From: Rhizobium sp. BK313
GTDB lineage: Bacteria; Pseudomonadota; Alphaproteobacteria; Rhizobiales; Rhizobiaceae
Length of the DNA stretch: 64,000 bases
Direction of reading: 5' to 3'
Assembly (NCBI RefSeq): GCF_014193655.1
Contig: NZ_JACHZQ010000002.1
Location: 613,729-677,728 of the forward strand
Within the stretch, counting starts at the first letter, position 1, and each line of letters starts with the position of its first letter. Under the pieces are notes generated by a model. The model searched no databases. It saw only the letters and a program-made list of their open reading frames with translations, and was not told the origin of the DNA. Shown here piece after piece: positions 11,684 to 20,239 of this stretch. The translations under genes and the position numbers were made by a program.

Positions 11684-12529
11684 ATGCTTACTCGAAATTT
11701 AGCCCGCGCCGCCCTGTTGGTCGGCAGCTTCTGTTGCACGGCGGGTGTCACGTTGGCACAGGATGCGGGCGTACCGCCGCATGTTCCGCTGCAGAAAACG
11801 ATCGGCGCTGTCACGCCGACCGGGCCGGTGCCATCGCTCTTCGTCGTCAACTCGGCGGGCGCGACACTGCAGAATGACAAATTAACGATGACCGGCGTCT
11901 CAGCGAATTCGATCGTCTTCGCCGACCGCCCCGTGCGGGCAGCGGGTCATGTAACGACTGAACAATTCATCATGCAGTGGGACAAAGACAAGGACAATTT
12001 CATCAACGATCCGCCCAATGCGACCATATCCGTGCTCGGCGGCGATGGGTCGAAGGTGGAGGACGCGGTGGTGACGCTGCGAGCGCCGAGGCTGAATGGG
12101 GGTAATCTAACCTTCGAGGTTTCGGTTCTGGAGGGGACTCTCAGTGGATCGAGTGGACCTGCGGCACTCTTCATCGACCGCGGCGGCGGGTTCGGAGGGG
12201 GCGGCTTCGGGGGTGGCGGCTTCGGGGGTGGCGGCCGTGATTTCGGCGGTGGAGACTTTGGTGGTCGCGATTTTAACCGTGGAGACTTCGGCGGGAGCTA
12301 TGCGCGCGTCGGGGACACTGGCGTGTATCACAGCGACCGGACCGGCAACACATATGCATGGCATGGCGACAACTACTGGCATGCCCCGGTCTATCACGGG
12401 GCCTGGTATCGCGGCGCTCCGGTTGCCGCGGGCGTAGCGGCCGGTGCAGCCGTTGGCGCGGCAGCAGCCTATCGGTACGACGATCCATATCCGCGATGCG
12501 GCTACTATCCTTATCCGCCTTGCTACTGA
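11684..12529 (+). CDS. Exported Gly-rich protein of unknown function
   Basis: A 281-residue protein that I cannot assign to a family. A signal peptide ends near TLAQ (residue 26). Residues about 30-165 look like a compact secreted domain (VVNSAGATLQNDKLTMTGV, and an FIMQWDKDKDNF stretch). A short Gly/Phe/Arg/Asp-rich tract follows (residues about 168-205), encoded by near-identical GGCGGCTTCGGGGGT units. The C-terminus is Tyr/His-rich with an Ala/Val/Gly helix and ends in a Pro/Tyr/Cys tail. Its place in the run suggests periplasmic or surface location. It starts 73 bp after the HAD gene, with GGGGGA upstream. Confidence 0.75.
   Translation: MLTRNLARAALLVGSFCCTAGVTLAQDAGVPPHVPLQKTIGAVTPTGPVPSLFVVNSAGATLQNDKLTMTGVSANSIVFADRPVRAAGHVTTEQFIMQWDKDKDNFINDPPNATISVLGGDGSKVEDAVVTLRAPRLNGGNLTFEVSVLEGTLSGSSGPAALFIDRGGGFGGGGFGGGGFGGGGRDFGGGDFGGRDFNRGDFGGSYARVGDTGVYHSDRTGNTYAWHGDNYWHAPVYHGAWYRGAPVAAGVAAGAAVGAAAAYRYDDPYPRCGYYPYPPCY
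12189..12236 (+). repeat. Short tandem repeat encoding the Gly-rich tract
   Basis: Three near-identical 15-bp units (GGCGGCTTCGGGGGT type) encode repeated Gly-Gly-Phe-Gly-Gly in the exported Gly-rich protein. Such tracts can vary in copy number by slippage. Confidence 0.6.
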
Positions 12530-12680
12530 TCAGCGGTTTGTTCCAGGCGGGTGGGACGCGACCCGCCGCAACAGAAATGGGAAGCTCGCCTGACCCGGCT
12601 TCTCTCTTTTGGTTCCTGCCCCATGCTTTGGTCGCGCCGCAGGCGTCGGCCCTTGTTCCGCTACGATATGGAGCATTCGT

Positions 12681-14962
12681 TTGACGGCGCTCGCCCATTC
12701 ACTGGCAATTCTTCGTGCAGTTTTTTCGCTGTGTTTGCTACTTGTGTTTGCTGGATGGGCCTTCGCTGAGGAGCCGGTTCCGCAATCCGCTGTCGATCCA
12801 CGGATCACGATCCATGACGGATTTGCGGACGAGAAGACCTGCGCATCCTGCCATGACGATCAGGCGGCCGCTTTTGCAAAGTCTCATCACGCAAAAGCGA
12901 TGGCACTCGCCAATGAGCGGACGGTGCGAGGCAATTTCAACGATGTCCAATTCGATCACGACGGAATCGTTACGCGTTTTTTCCGCCACGACGGCGGCTT
13001 CTTCGTCCGGACCGAAGGACCGGACGGCAAGGAGGCAGACTTCGAGGTCAAATACACGTTCGCCTATGAGCCGCTGCAGCAATATCTGGTCGATCTCGGC
13101 GGCGGCAGGCTCTCGACATTGCCTGGGACACGGTCAAGCAGGAATGGTTCTGGCTCGGCGTCGGCACGCCAGCAAAGCCAGGTTCGACATATCACTGGAC
13201 GGGTCCGTTCTACCGCTGGAACCGCACCTGCATCGACTGTCATTCGACGGATCCCCAGGCACACTTCCAGCCGGAGACGAACTCATACCAATCGACGTAT
13301 GTGGCAACAAGCATCGGCTGCCAAACCTGTCACGGCCCAGGCGCAAAACACGTCGAGTGGGCGCAAAAGAAGTCGGAAGGCGTCCCTTCCATCGGATCCG
13401 ACCCAGGTCTTTCGAAAGTCGACGAGAACGCCTGTTTTGGCTGTCACTCGAGACGCATCCGGCTTGGGCAGGGCCAAGGAGCGGGAAAACCGTTTCTGGA
13501 GTCCTTTTCGCCCGCACTGCTTCGCCCGGACCTCTATTTTCCCGACGGCCAGATACGCGACGAAGTGTTCGAATACGGTTCGTTTCAGCAGAGCAAGATG
13601 GCAAGGGCGGGCGTCACCTGCCTCGATTGCCATAAGCCACACGAGGGAGTGCTGAAGGCGGAAGGCAACGCGTTGTGCTTGCAATGCCACTCGGAAACCG
13701 CTTCCGAGAGATTCGCCAAACAGCATCCCAACGGTCTCTTCGACGCGCCCGCCCATACGCACCATCCAGTCGGTTCCACCGGATCCCAGTGCGTGAATTG
13801 CCACATGCCGCAGCGCACATACATGAAGGTTGATCCCCGGCGGGACCATTCCTTCGTGATCCCCCGCCCGGACCTGTCGGCATCCTATGGAACACCGAAC
13901 GCCTGCACGACGTGCCATGAAGGAAAGACCGATGCCTGGGCAGCGGAGGAGATGGACAAGTGGTACGGCACGGCGTGGCGGCAACGAAAGACGATCGTAC
14001 ACGCGTTCGCCGGAACAGCCAAAGGCGGCCCCGCGGCGGTCGATGCGCTCAGGAACCTCGTCGAAGACCGAGATCAGGCCGGCATCGTCAGAGGCAGCGC
14101 CATCGCTCAATTGGGCAGGATCGGCGGAGCAGACGTCGTTGCCGATGTGAAGGCGGCCGCCGGCGATCCGGATCCTCTACTCAGGCTGGGGGCAGCGGAA
14201 GCGGCGGGCGCTCTGCCGCCTGCGGCAAGGTTAGACATTCTGGGCGAGCTGTTTGGCGATGAGACGCGGGCCGTGCGCGTGGCTGCTGCGACAGCGCTTG
14301 GCGGTGCGCCGACGCCGGAATTCCTGGGCGATCAGCGAGGCAGCTTCGAAGCCGCCGTGGCGGATTTGCGCGCTTACATCGAAGCCAATGCCGATTTTGC
14401 GGAGGCCAATAATAATTACGGCATGTTCCTGATGGGGCAGCGACGTGCGCAGGATGCGGAGAAGGCATTCCGACAGGCAATCGTGCTCGACCCCTCTCTC
14501 TCGGGTCCTCGCATCAATCTCGCCGAACTCTTCCGCGCGACAGGACAGGACGACAAGTCCGAACGCACCTACGCTGAAGCCGTTGCGGCTTCGCCGGATC
14601 AGGCCGATCTACGGTACGGTCACGCTCTGTCGCTCGTTCGGGCGAAAGCAATGCCAGCAGCGATCCGGGAATTCGAAGAAGCCACACGGCTTGACCCAGG
14701 CAATGCCCGCTACAAGACCACCCTTTCCATCGCCCTGGATTCCATCGGGCGGACGGAAGACGCTTTCAAACTCCTCGCGAGTGCGATCGACGCGGGAGAG
14801 CAGGACGCCAACCTGATTGGTACCGCCATCAACTACGGTCTGAAGCTTGGGCTATATCCCGAATCGCTAAAATATGCTGAGATACTGGGCCGCCAACAGC
14901 CGGACAACCCAAGGATTGCGGATTTGATTGCGCAACTCCGTGCGGCGACAGGCGCCAAATGA
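12681..14962 (+). pseudogene. Octaheme cytochrome c with HEAT and TPR repeats, frameshifted
   Basis: An exported multihaem cytochrome read in two frames. From a TTG at 12681 (GGAG 8 bp upstream) come a signal peptide ending FAGWAFA, a first haem site CASCH, and the segment up to QQYLVDLGGGRL. The frame then breaks at about 13106-13115. It resumes in another frame as QALDIAWDTVKQEW and runs open to 14962. That part has CIDCH, CQTCH, CFGCH, CLDCH, CLQCH, CVNCH and CTTCH (eight CxxCH sites in total), then HEAT-like repeats (about 14000-14330) and TPRs (about 14340-14940). An AGGCTC repeat at the break suggests loss of 7 bases. It could be a real lesion or a sequencing error. Confidence 0.82.
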
Positions 14963-15047
14963 CGGACTCGAAGAAGTTCGGCGATGTTTTCGTCGTGGTG
15001 CGGTTCCAGGCGGATTCTACGACCCGTCATTGAAGTTGGAGGACGCA

Positions 15048-15851
15048 ATGAAGCTCATTTTGGTCATGACGCTAATACCGTGCGCGACGATTGCCACCGC
15101 TGGCATCGCGCAGGCGCAGGAGGCGAATAGCGATCTTGCAAAGAAGCTGAACAATCCTGTGGCGTCGCTGATCAGTGTGCCGTTCCAGTTCAATTATGAT
15201 CACGGCTTCGGTCCCAACAACGGCAATCGCGAAACCCTCAATATCCAACCCGTCATCCCGTTCTCGATAAACGAGAACTGGAATGTGATCTCTCGCACAA
15301 TCGTGCCCGTGATCTGGCAGGACGACATTGCGGGTCCCTCCGGCAGCCAATTTGGAATCGGCGACACTACGCAGAGCTTCTTCTTCTCCCCCAAGGAGCC
15401 GACAGCGGGCGGGATCATCTGGGGCGCCGGACCCGCGTTCCTACTGCCGACGGCAACCGATGATCTCCTCGGCAGCGGCAAGTTCGGCATCGGTCCGACC
15501 GCCGTGGTCCTCAAGCAGGAAGGCCCTTGGACCGTTGGGGCACTCGGCAATCACATCTGGTCGGTCGCGGGTGAGGGAGATCGGCCCGACGTTAGTTCGA
15601 CCTTCTTGCAGCCTTTCGTCTCCTACACGACATCCGATGCCTGGACCTTTACCGTCAACACCGAGAGCACCTACGACTGGAAAGGTGAGCAATGGTCTGT
15701 CCCTATCAACCTCCAGGTGTCGAAGCTCGTCAGGTTCGGCAAGCAGCCTGTCAGCTTCACGGCAGGCGCGCGCTACTGGGCCGCGGCCCCCGAGAACGGC
15801 CCGGAGGGATGGGGCTTCCGGTTGGCGATGACCTTCCTCTTTCCGAAATAA
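15048..15851 (+). CDS. Outer-membrane channel-like protein
   Basis: A 267-residue exported protein. The ATG at 15048 is preceded by GGAGGA, and a signal peptide ends at IAQAQ. The rest is an alternating-hydrophobic beta-strand pattern ending in a terminal Phe-containing strand (FRLAMTFLFPK), as in outer-membrane barrels. Segments such as GDTTQSFFFSPK and GPAFLLPTATD recall the MetA-pathway-of-phenol-degradation / transporter family. It follows the octaheme cytochrome by about 85 bp and is probably its operon partner. A longer in-frame start at 14928 would overlap the cytochrome and has no signal peptide at its N-terminus, so I rejected it. Confidence 0.8.
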   Translation: MKLILVMTLIPCATIATAGIAQAQEANSDLAKKLNNPVASLISVPFQFNYDHGFGPNNGNRETLNIQPVIPFSINENWNVISRTIVPVIWQDDIAGPSGSQFGIGDTTQSFFFSPKEPTAGGIIWGAGPAFLLPTATDDLLGSGKFGIGPTAVVLKQEGPWTVGALGNHIWSVAGEGDRPDVSSTFLQPFVSYTTSDAWTFTVNTESTYDWKGEQWSVPINLQVSKLVRFGKQPVSFTAGARYWAAAPENGPEGWGFRLAMTFLFPK

Positions 15852-15887
15852 GGTCTCGATAGCTCTTACCCCGCTGCCTGAAGTTAA

Positions 15888-15937
15888 GGCGACCGTGGCC
15901 CTCAAGGGAGTCTCGGTCGCCAGCCCATTTATTTTGC
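15888..15937 (+). terminator. Hairpin between convergent genes
   Basis: Arms GGCGACCG (15888-15895) and CGGTCGCC (15914-15921) enclose a further CCCT/AGGG stem. The downstream ATTTATTTT makes it a plausible terminator for the rightward outer-membrane-protein transcript, close to the end of the convergent esterase gene. Confidence 0.55.
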
Positions 15938-16837
15938 TGGAAGTCCCAGCAGCGGACATGCCCATTCGGCGATCCGTGCGACAGCTGTATCGGCCTCCGG
16001 TGCGCGCCCTGCTGCCATCTGAAAGGAGTGCAGCATCTCGGGGAAGACGTCGAGCTTCGCATCCACTCCGGCGCTCTTTGCTCGGTCGGCGAAGGCGATG
16101 CTATCGTCAAGAAGGCATTCATCGCCTCCGACCTGGAGATAGACCGGCGGAAGACCGCTGAGATCGCCAGCCAGCGGGCTGATATGGGGATCCGCGCGAT
16201 TTCCATCAGGGCCAAGCAGCATTTGAACGAGCCCACTGACCATTTCGCGGTGAAAGACAAGATCCTTCTCAGCGTTACTGTCATAGGAGACGCCACTCAA
16301 AGCCAGGTCTGTCCAGGCCGACATCGTCACTGCGCCGGCAGGCAGAGGGAGCCCAATGTCGCGAGCACGCAGGAGGGTTGCAAGCGCCAATCCGCCTCCC
16401 GCCGAATCGCCGGCCAGAATGATATGGGCGGGCTTCACGCCCGCCTCGAGTACCGATCGATAAGCGCCGATGGCATCGTCCGACTGTGCCGGATGGGGAT
16501 GCTCGGGCGTTAATCTATAATCGATGATCAAGGCCCTGCAGCCAATTGCCTTGGCGATATGCGCGAAGATCTTTCTGTGCGAATAGCGCGAACCCACTAT
16601 ATAGCCACCGCCGTGGAGGCAAATGATGACCCGGTCCCATACCGCACCTTTGGGCACGGCCCAAAGCGCCGGAATACCGTCAACAGAGGCCTCGATATAA
16701 TCGACGTCGCCCGGTTCGCTTGTCAGGCCCGCCCAGTAGTGATCGTTAAGACGCATTGTCTCGATTGTCGGCGGCTCTTTGACCTTCGCCATGCTATCCC
16801 AATATTGCTTTACGCTTTGGATTTGCGGACTTGCCAT
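15929..16837 (-). CDS. Alpha/beta hydrolase, HSL-type esterase
   Basis: A 302-residue hormone-sensitive-lipase family (group IV) carboxylesterase. The oxyanion motif HGGGYIVGS and the nucleophile elbow GDSAGGGLA give the catalytic Ser. The acid lies in the VGGDECLLDD region and the catalytic His in MLHSFQ. No signal peptide is seen, so it should be cytosolic. It hydrolyses short acyl esters; the physiological substrate is not readable. It stands alone, convergent with the rightward operon on its left. Confidence 0.92.
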   Translation of the reverse strand: MASPQIQSVKQYWDSMAKVKEPPTIETMRLNDHYWAGLTSEPGDVDYIEASVDGIPALWAVPKGAVWDRVIICLHGGGYIVGSRYSHRKIFAHIAKAIGCRALIIDYRLTPEHPHPAQSDDAIGAYRSVLEAGVKPAHIILAGDSAGGGLALATLLRARDIGLPLPAGAVTMSAWTDLALSGVSYDSNAEKDLVFHREMVSGLVQMLLGPDGNRADPHISPLAGDLSGLPPVYLQVGGDECLLDDSIAFADRAKSAGVDAKLDVFPEMLHSFQMAAGRAPEADTAVARIAEWACPLLGLPAK

Positions 16838-17160
16838 CTGGATTCCTCATAGTTTGCGTTTGACTGGTGTCGCGGCCATAAGCCGCTGTCTTGAGTGGCC
16901 CGTTCAACGTTCCGAGCCTAAGACGTGGCTGACCACCATCAGGGTACGTCCGGTCGTCAAAAAGATAGCGATCGTTGTCCCGGCCAATGCTGTTGGAAAC
17001 ACCGGATGCGTTTCAGTCCAACCGCTGAACCGGCGGTCGGACCGACTGAAGCAAGCTGCTCGCGAGCCGCTGCGTCGGGCTGTTCAGATTTAGAAGCAGA
17101 AAGGAATTGATGTGGAATCAGAGCGATCGCCTATCCACCCCCCAGGGAACCACGTCGAAG

Positions 17161-17367
17161 CTAACAGGCCCGTTCGTCGTCTTCAGTCAGGGGCAATCGC
17201 GGAGCAAAGTTCAGAAGCTCCCAATACCAGAAATTGTCACTCCTGATCGCCTCAATGGAGTGCGATCTTATGGCGTCGGTCATCGAGGCAAACCGACTGA
17301 ACCGAATGGCAATGTCATGACCAACTAGGAAGACAACCGGCAGATTTCGCGTGCTGATCGACAGCAT
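17161..17367 (-). CDS. Possible small protein or gene fragment
   Basis: A 68-residue leftward frame that I do not recognise. The C-terminal half (DNFWYWELLNFAPRLPL) has a protein-like composition, but there is no clear ribosome site and no neighbour to support it. It could be a fragment of a decayed gene or chance. Confidence 0.25.
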   Translation of the reverse strand: MLSISTRNLPVVFLVGHDIAIRFSRFASMTDAIRSHSIEAIRSDNFWYWELLNFAPRLPLTEDDERAC

Positions 17368-17394
17368 CGGCGATCTTCAGCCTTCACAAAGTTA

Positions 17395-17419
17395 CCCTCC
17401 GTCTGGATGAGACGGAGGG
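17395..17419. repeat. Inverted repeat CCCTCCGTCT
   Basis: A perfect 10-bp stem (arms 17395-17404 and 17410-17419, loop GGATG) in the gap left of the ECF sigma gene. It has no clear T run on either strand. It could be a weak terminator or RNA structure. Confidence 0.5.
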
Positions 17420-17489
17420 CACGGAGCATCAACTCCATTTTGCGTCATTTGGGCTAGGGGGGCACCTTAACGCACGGCTATATTACCGT

Positions 17490-17525
17490 TTAAGCAAATA
17501 TTCACATAGAGAAATATTTGCTTAA
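17490..17525. repeat. 13-bp perfect inverted repeat TTAAGCAAATATT
   Basis: Arms at 17490-17502 and 17513-17525 are exact complements around a 10-base spacer. The AT-rich arms stand out from the high-GC surroundings and look like an operator for a dimeric regulator, or a cruciform. No gene start is adjacent on the + strand; the ECF sigma gene ends at 17645. Confidence 0.6.
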
Positions 17526-17644
17526 GCTTGATTAATTCCTTCGGTGTGGAGGAGATTACTAGAAATCGGGGAGCTGCTCTGCCCTTTGTCTATGACTATA
17601 TAGCCCAGAGAATCGGACCCGGCCGCCGGTGCCAATCACGTCCG

Positions 17645-18562
17645 CTAATGCACTGCGGTCAAACCGGCGAATTCCGGATCCAAGGCCTCTGTGGCTGCAA
17701 ATATCCAAGGACAGCCGGTGTAATGGCGGATCATGTGAATACTGTTCCCATTCGATTCCAAACGCACGATTACCGTTGGCACCATTTCCGGCGCCAAGCC
17801 GCCCAGCAAAACCAATATGCTTTCGCCATCCAGGCGCGCTGTGATGAGCTTGCGCGGATATGACATCAACTCGAACCGTGTGAAGTAGTTCATGACCGCG
17901 GGGCCTGCATAAAGGTTGGTAATCATGAGCCGCGCGTCATCGCTTATCAGTTGACGTATACCGTCCCAATCCTGACGGTTGAAACGGTCGACATAAAGGG
18001 CATGCAGTTCGAGCATCGCGTTGTTTGCAGCACTCATACCTGCGGGGCCGTTTGGAAGCGCTGCAAGCTTCGCCCGCCCGCGGTGCAAAGCAGCTTTGAC
18101 GCCGCCGACACTACTGGCGACGAGCGCCGCAATTTCCTCGAGGCTATAATCGAAGACATCCTTGAGAAGAACGCAAGCGCGCTCCTTCGGCGGCAGACTG
18201 ATGACCAAACGCTCGAGAGCCCGGCTTATGCCGGGACCGTATAGTTCCGCCTGAGGCAGGACGTCAGGTTCGGCCGCAGCAGCCTCTTTGACTTTACGAA
18301 CGGTCCGCTTGCGTATGAAATCGATGCAGCGGTTGTGAGCGATCCGGAAGAGCCACGGCCCTAAACTCTCGTTATCCTGTAGTTGATCCAGCTTTCGATA
18401 AGCCTCGAACAGCACGTCCTGCATGACGTCCTCGCCGTCGAGCACCGATCCCGTCATGCGGCTGCAATAACGATGCAGCTTCGCGCGGTGTCCGGCAACC
18501 GTCTCGATGAAGGCGGAATAGCGCCCATCGAACTTGCCTGTCAGAAAAATGTCCTCGGCCAT
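17645..18562 (-). CDS. ECF sigma factor with SnoaL-like C-terminal domain
   Basis: A 305-residue extracytoplasmic-function sigma factor. Region 2 (residues about 20-90, with DVMQDVLFEAYRKL and WLFRIAHNRCIDFIR) binds core polymerase and the -10 element. Region 4 (about 125-180, SLPPKERACVLLKDVFDYSLEEIA) binds -35. A third domain of about 120 residues (LELHALYVDRFNRQDWDGIRQL onward) looks SnoaL-like, as in the SigJ/ECF41 type, where this tail replaces a classical anti-sigma factor. No anti-sigma gene is adjacent, which fits. Target promoters cannot be named. Confidence 0.9.
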   Translation of the reverse strand: MAEDIFLTGKFDGRYSAFIETVAGHRAKLHRYCSRMTGSVLDGEDVMQDVLFEAYRKLDQLQDNESLGPWLFRIAHNRCIDFIRKRTVRKVKEAAAAEPDVLPQAELYGPGISRALERLVISLPPKERACVLLKDVFDYSLEEIAALVASSVGGVKAALHRGRAKLAALPNGPAGMSAANNAMLELHALYVDRFNRQDWDGIRQLISDDARLMITNLYAGPAVMNYFTRFELMSYPRKLITARLDGESILVLLGGLAPEMVPTVIVRLESNGNSIHMIRHYTGCPWIFAATEALDPEFAGLTAVH

Positions 18563-18869
18563 GCTTCACCTGTGTCTTGAACTGCGCCCAAGCGGTTCTC
18601 TTTTCGCATGACGTTCGAGGCCCCTCCAAGGATACGTCTACAAGTCAAATTGCCTGATCGGTTCTAAGGGATTAACCGCTGGGCTCCGTTTACAGCAGGG
18701 GACTGTCAAAGGTTCACCCAACGCCGATCTAGTTTGACGTCGTGAGCGTGGTGAGAGGAGAGAGGCTTCCGGCCTGTCCCACTGGAGTGATCCGGTCGAT
18801 GTGACGCATGGATCTAATGACCCCGATCACCTCAATTGCCGTTTACCCGGTGTCGATTCCTATCCAGAC
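18563..18869. other. Intergenic region upstream of the ECF sigma gene
   Basis: About 307 bp between the sigma gene start and the end of the MscS operon. It should hold the sigma promoter. I see no gene and no distinctive repeat. Confidence 0.4.
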
Positions 18870-19088
18870 CTACGGATGGCGGTTCGGTCCGCGCCGGATC
18901 CCGAACCATCGCCACACGGCCGGTGCGTAGATCACCGCAGCGATGAAGCTCGCCAGCATCACCAGCGCGATGCCGAGCTGAACGACGTTATAGCGCAACG
19001 TACCTTCAGCAACGAACCAGCCCGCAATGATGCCTGCTATTGCGAACGGCAGGCGGGCGAGAATGGGAAACCACATGGCGACCTCCAT
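18870..19088 (-). CDS. Small two-helix membrane protein
   Basis: A 72-residue protein with two hydrophobic helices (about residues 6-27 and 33-57) and a basic C-terminus (WRWFGIRRGPNRHP). It starts only 3 bp after the stop of the larger membrane protein on the same strand, so it is the last gene of the MscS operon. I do not recognise a family. It may be a small accessory subunit (inference). Confidence 0.7.
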   Translation of the reverse strand: MEVAMWFPILARLPFAIAGIIAGWFVAEGTLRYNVVQLGIALVMLASFIAAVIYAPAVWRWFGIRRGPNRHP

Positions 19089-19091
19089 CGA

Positions 19092-20237
19092 CTAGAGAAG
19101 CAATAACCGCTTCACGATCGGCCCAAGTTGAGAGTACGACAGATAGGACGCGCCGACTACCAGCAGCGGCAGGAGCGCGGGAACAAGCACCGGCAGGACG
19201 TTGCCCTTGTTTATGAGGAGCGCTGACGTCTTCAGGGAGGCCTTGTAGAGAGGTTTTACGTCGCGGAATTCTTCAGTCTCCGGCTCGACCTCGTCCGCAA
19301 AGATGTTCTCGCCCAGGAGCGTGCGCTCCTGCTTTCGTTCAAAGTCCGTGGCTTTCGCCATAGAGAGCATGACCGCCTTCCGCTTCAGCCGGCTGATGTC
19401 AGCCGCCAATCCGGCCAGAGGCATCGCATAATATAAGAGCACGATCACGAGCCATCCGGCGCCGACGATTGTGAACAGCGTCGGCGTCACGGCGTCGTTC
19501 TGCATCACGTGTCCGATACCCGCAGCCGTGACAGAGCTGACCGCCAGCGTAAACAGCGTGTACCCGGCCGGATACAGGCCCATGAAGCCGAGGCCGCCGT
19601 GTCCGTCAGGGTGGGTTACGGCCAGCCTGAGATGACACCGACGAATGTCCGACAGGAATCCCGCCCAAACGACATGCTTCCAGACCATCCGGGCGAGGAG
19701 GAACCAGTAGAGCGTATTGCTTACGACGAGGCACCAGAGACCTGCCAGCGAAAGACGTCCTTCAGAGGCTGCCCAGCCGGGTGCCGATCCACTCAGAAAG
19801 TTGTTCGCGTTCAATATCGACGCCGCGGCGGCCAGCAGCAGGCAGCCGGCTTCTGCTCCCCACGCCGCTGTACGGTCCCTGGCATTCGAAAGTGCCTGGC
19901 GGGCGTCGGACATCGACTGTGAAGCGACCAAGGGGGTCCGGAAAAGGATCGCTGCGCATTCGTCGAGGGCGAAGCTTATCGGCTTCTCCGTCAGCGTGAG
20001 AAGGATTGGCGCGATCAGGAACTTGGCCCATGCACCCCAGTCGTAAAGGAAGAGGCGCGCTCCGTACCTGCCTTGGGTCGCCAGCAATAGAAGGACGGGC
20101 ATCGTCCAGCAGAATGATCCGAAGACGAAGGCACGCCAGCCCGGCTTACGTAGGCCGAGCATTGACACGATATTGTAGAACGGGCCGCCGTGCATGATCC
20201 TTATGCGTGTGTCCTGGTCGGTGTCGCCCGCAGCCAA
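19092..20237 (-). CDS. Polytopic membrane protein of unknown function
   Basis: A 381-residue inner-membrane protein with about six to seven hydrophobic segments (for example FGSFCWTMPVLLLLA, LFTIVGAGWLVIVLLYYA and a C-terminal LPVLVPALLPLLVVGASY). A charged cytosolic loop of about 60 residues (KRKAVMLSMAKATDFERKQE region) precedes the last helix. I do not recognise a named family. It sits 2 bp after the MscS gene and just before the small membrane protein, so the three are one operon. It may be a partner of the channel (inference). Confidence 0.8.
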   Translation of the reverse strand: MAAGDTDQDTRIRIMHGGPFYNIVSMLGLRKPGWRAFVFGSFCWTMPVLLLLATQGRYGARLFLYDWGAWAKFLIAPILLTLTEKPISFALDECAAILFRTPLVASQSMSDARQALSNARDRTAAWGAEAGCLLLAAAASILNANNFLSGSAPGWAASEGRLSLAGLWCLVVSNTLYWFLLARMVWKHVVWAGFLSDIRRCHLRLAVTHPDGHGGLGFMGLYPAGYTLFTLAVSSVTAAGIGHVMQNDAVTPTLFTIVGAGWLVIVLLYYAMPLAGLAADISRLKRKAVMLSMAKATDFERKQERTLLGENIFADEVEPETEEFRDVKPLYKASLKTSALLINKGNVLPVLVPALLPLLVVGASYLSYSQLGPIVKRLLLL

Positions 20238-20239
20238 TG

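Larger units (their letters stand above)
16838..17644. other. Intergenic region with two strong inverted repeats
   Basis: About 800 bp without a secure gene. It holds two hairpins (listed separately at 17395-17419 and 17490-17525) and one weak leftward reading frame at 17161-17367. The codon pattern elsewhere does not look coding. Confidence 0.5.

Noticed and set aside
13301..14962. The second half of the octaheme cytochrome as a separate gene starting at GTG 13301
   Set aside because: The frame is open and family-like upstream to about 13106, and the putative start lies between haem motifs; a frameshifted single gene explains it better.
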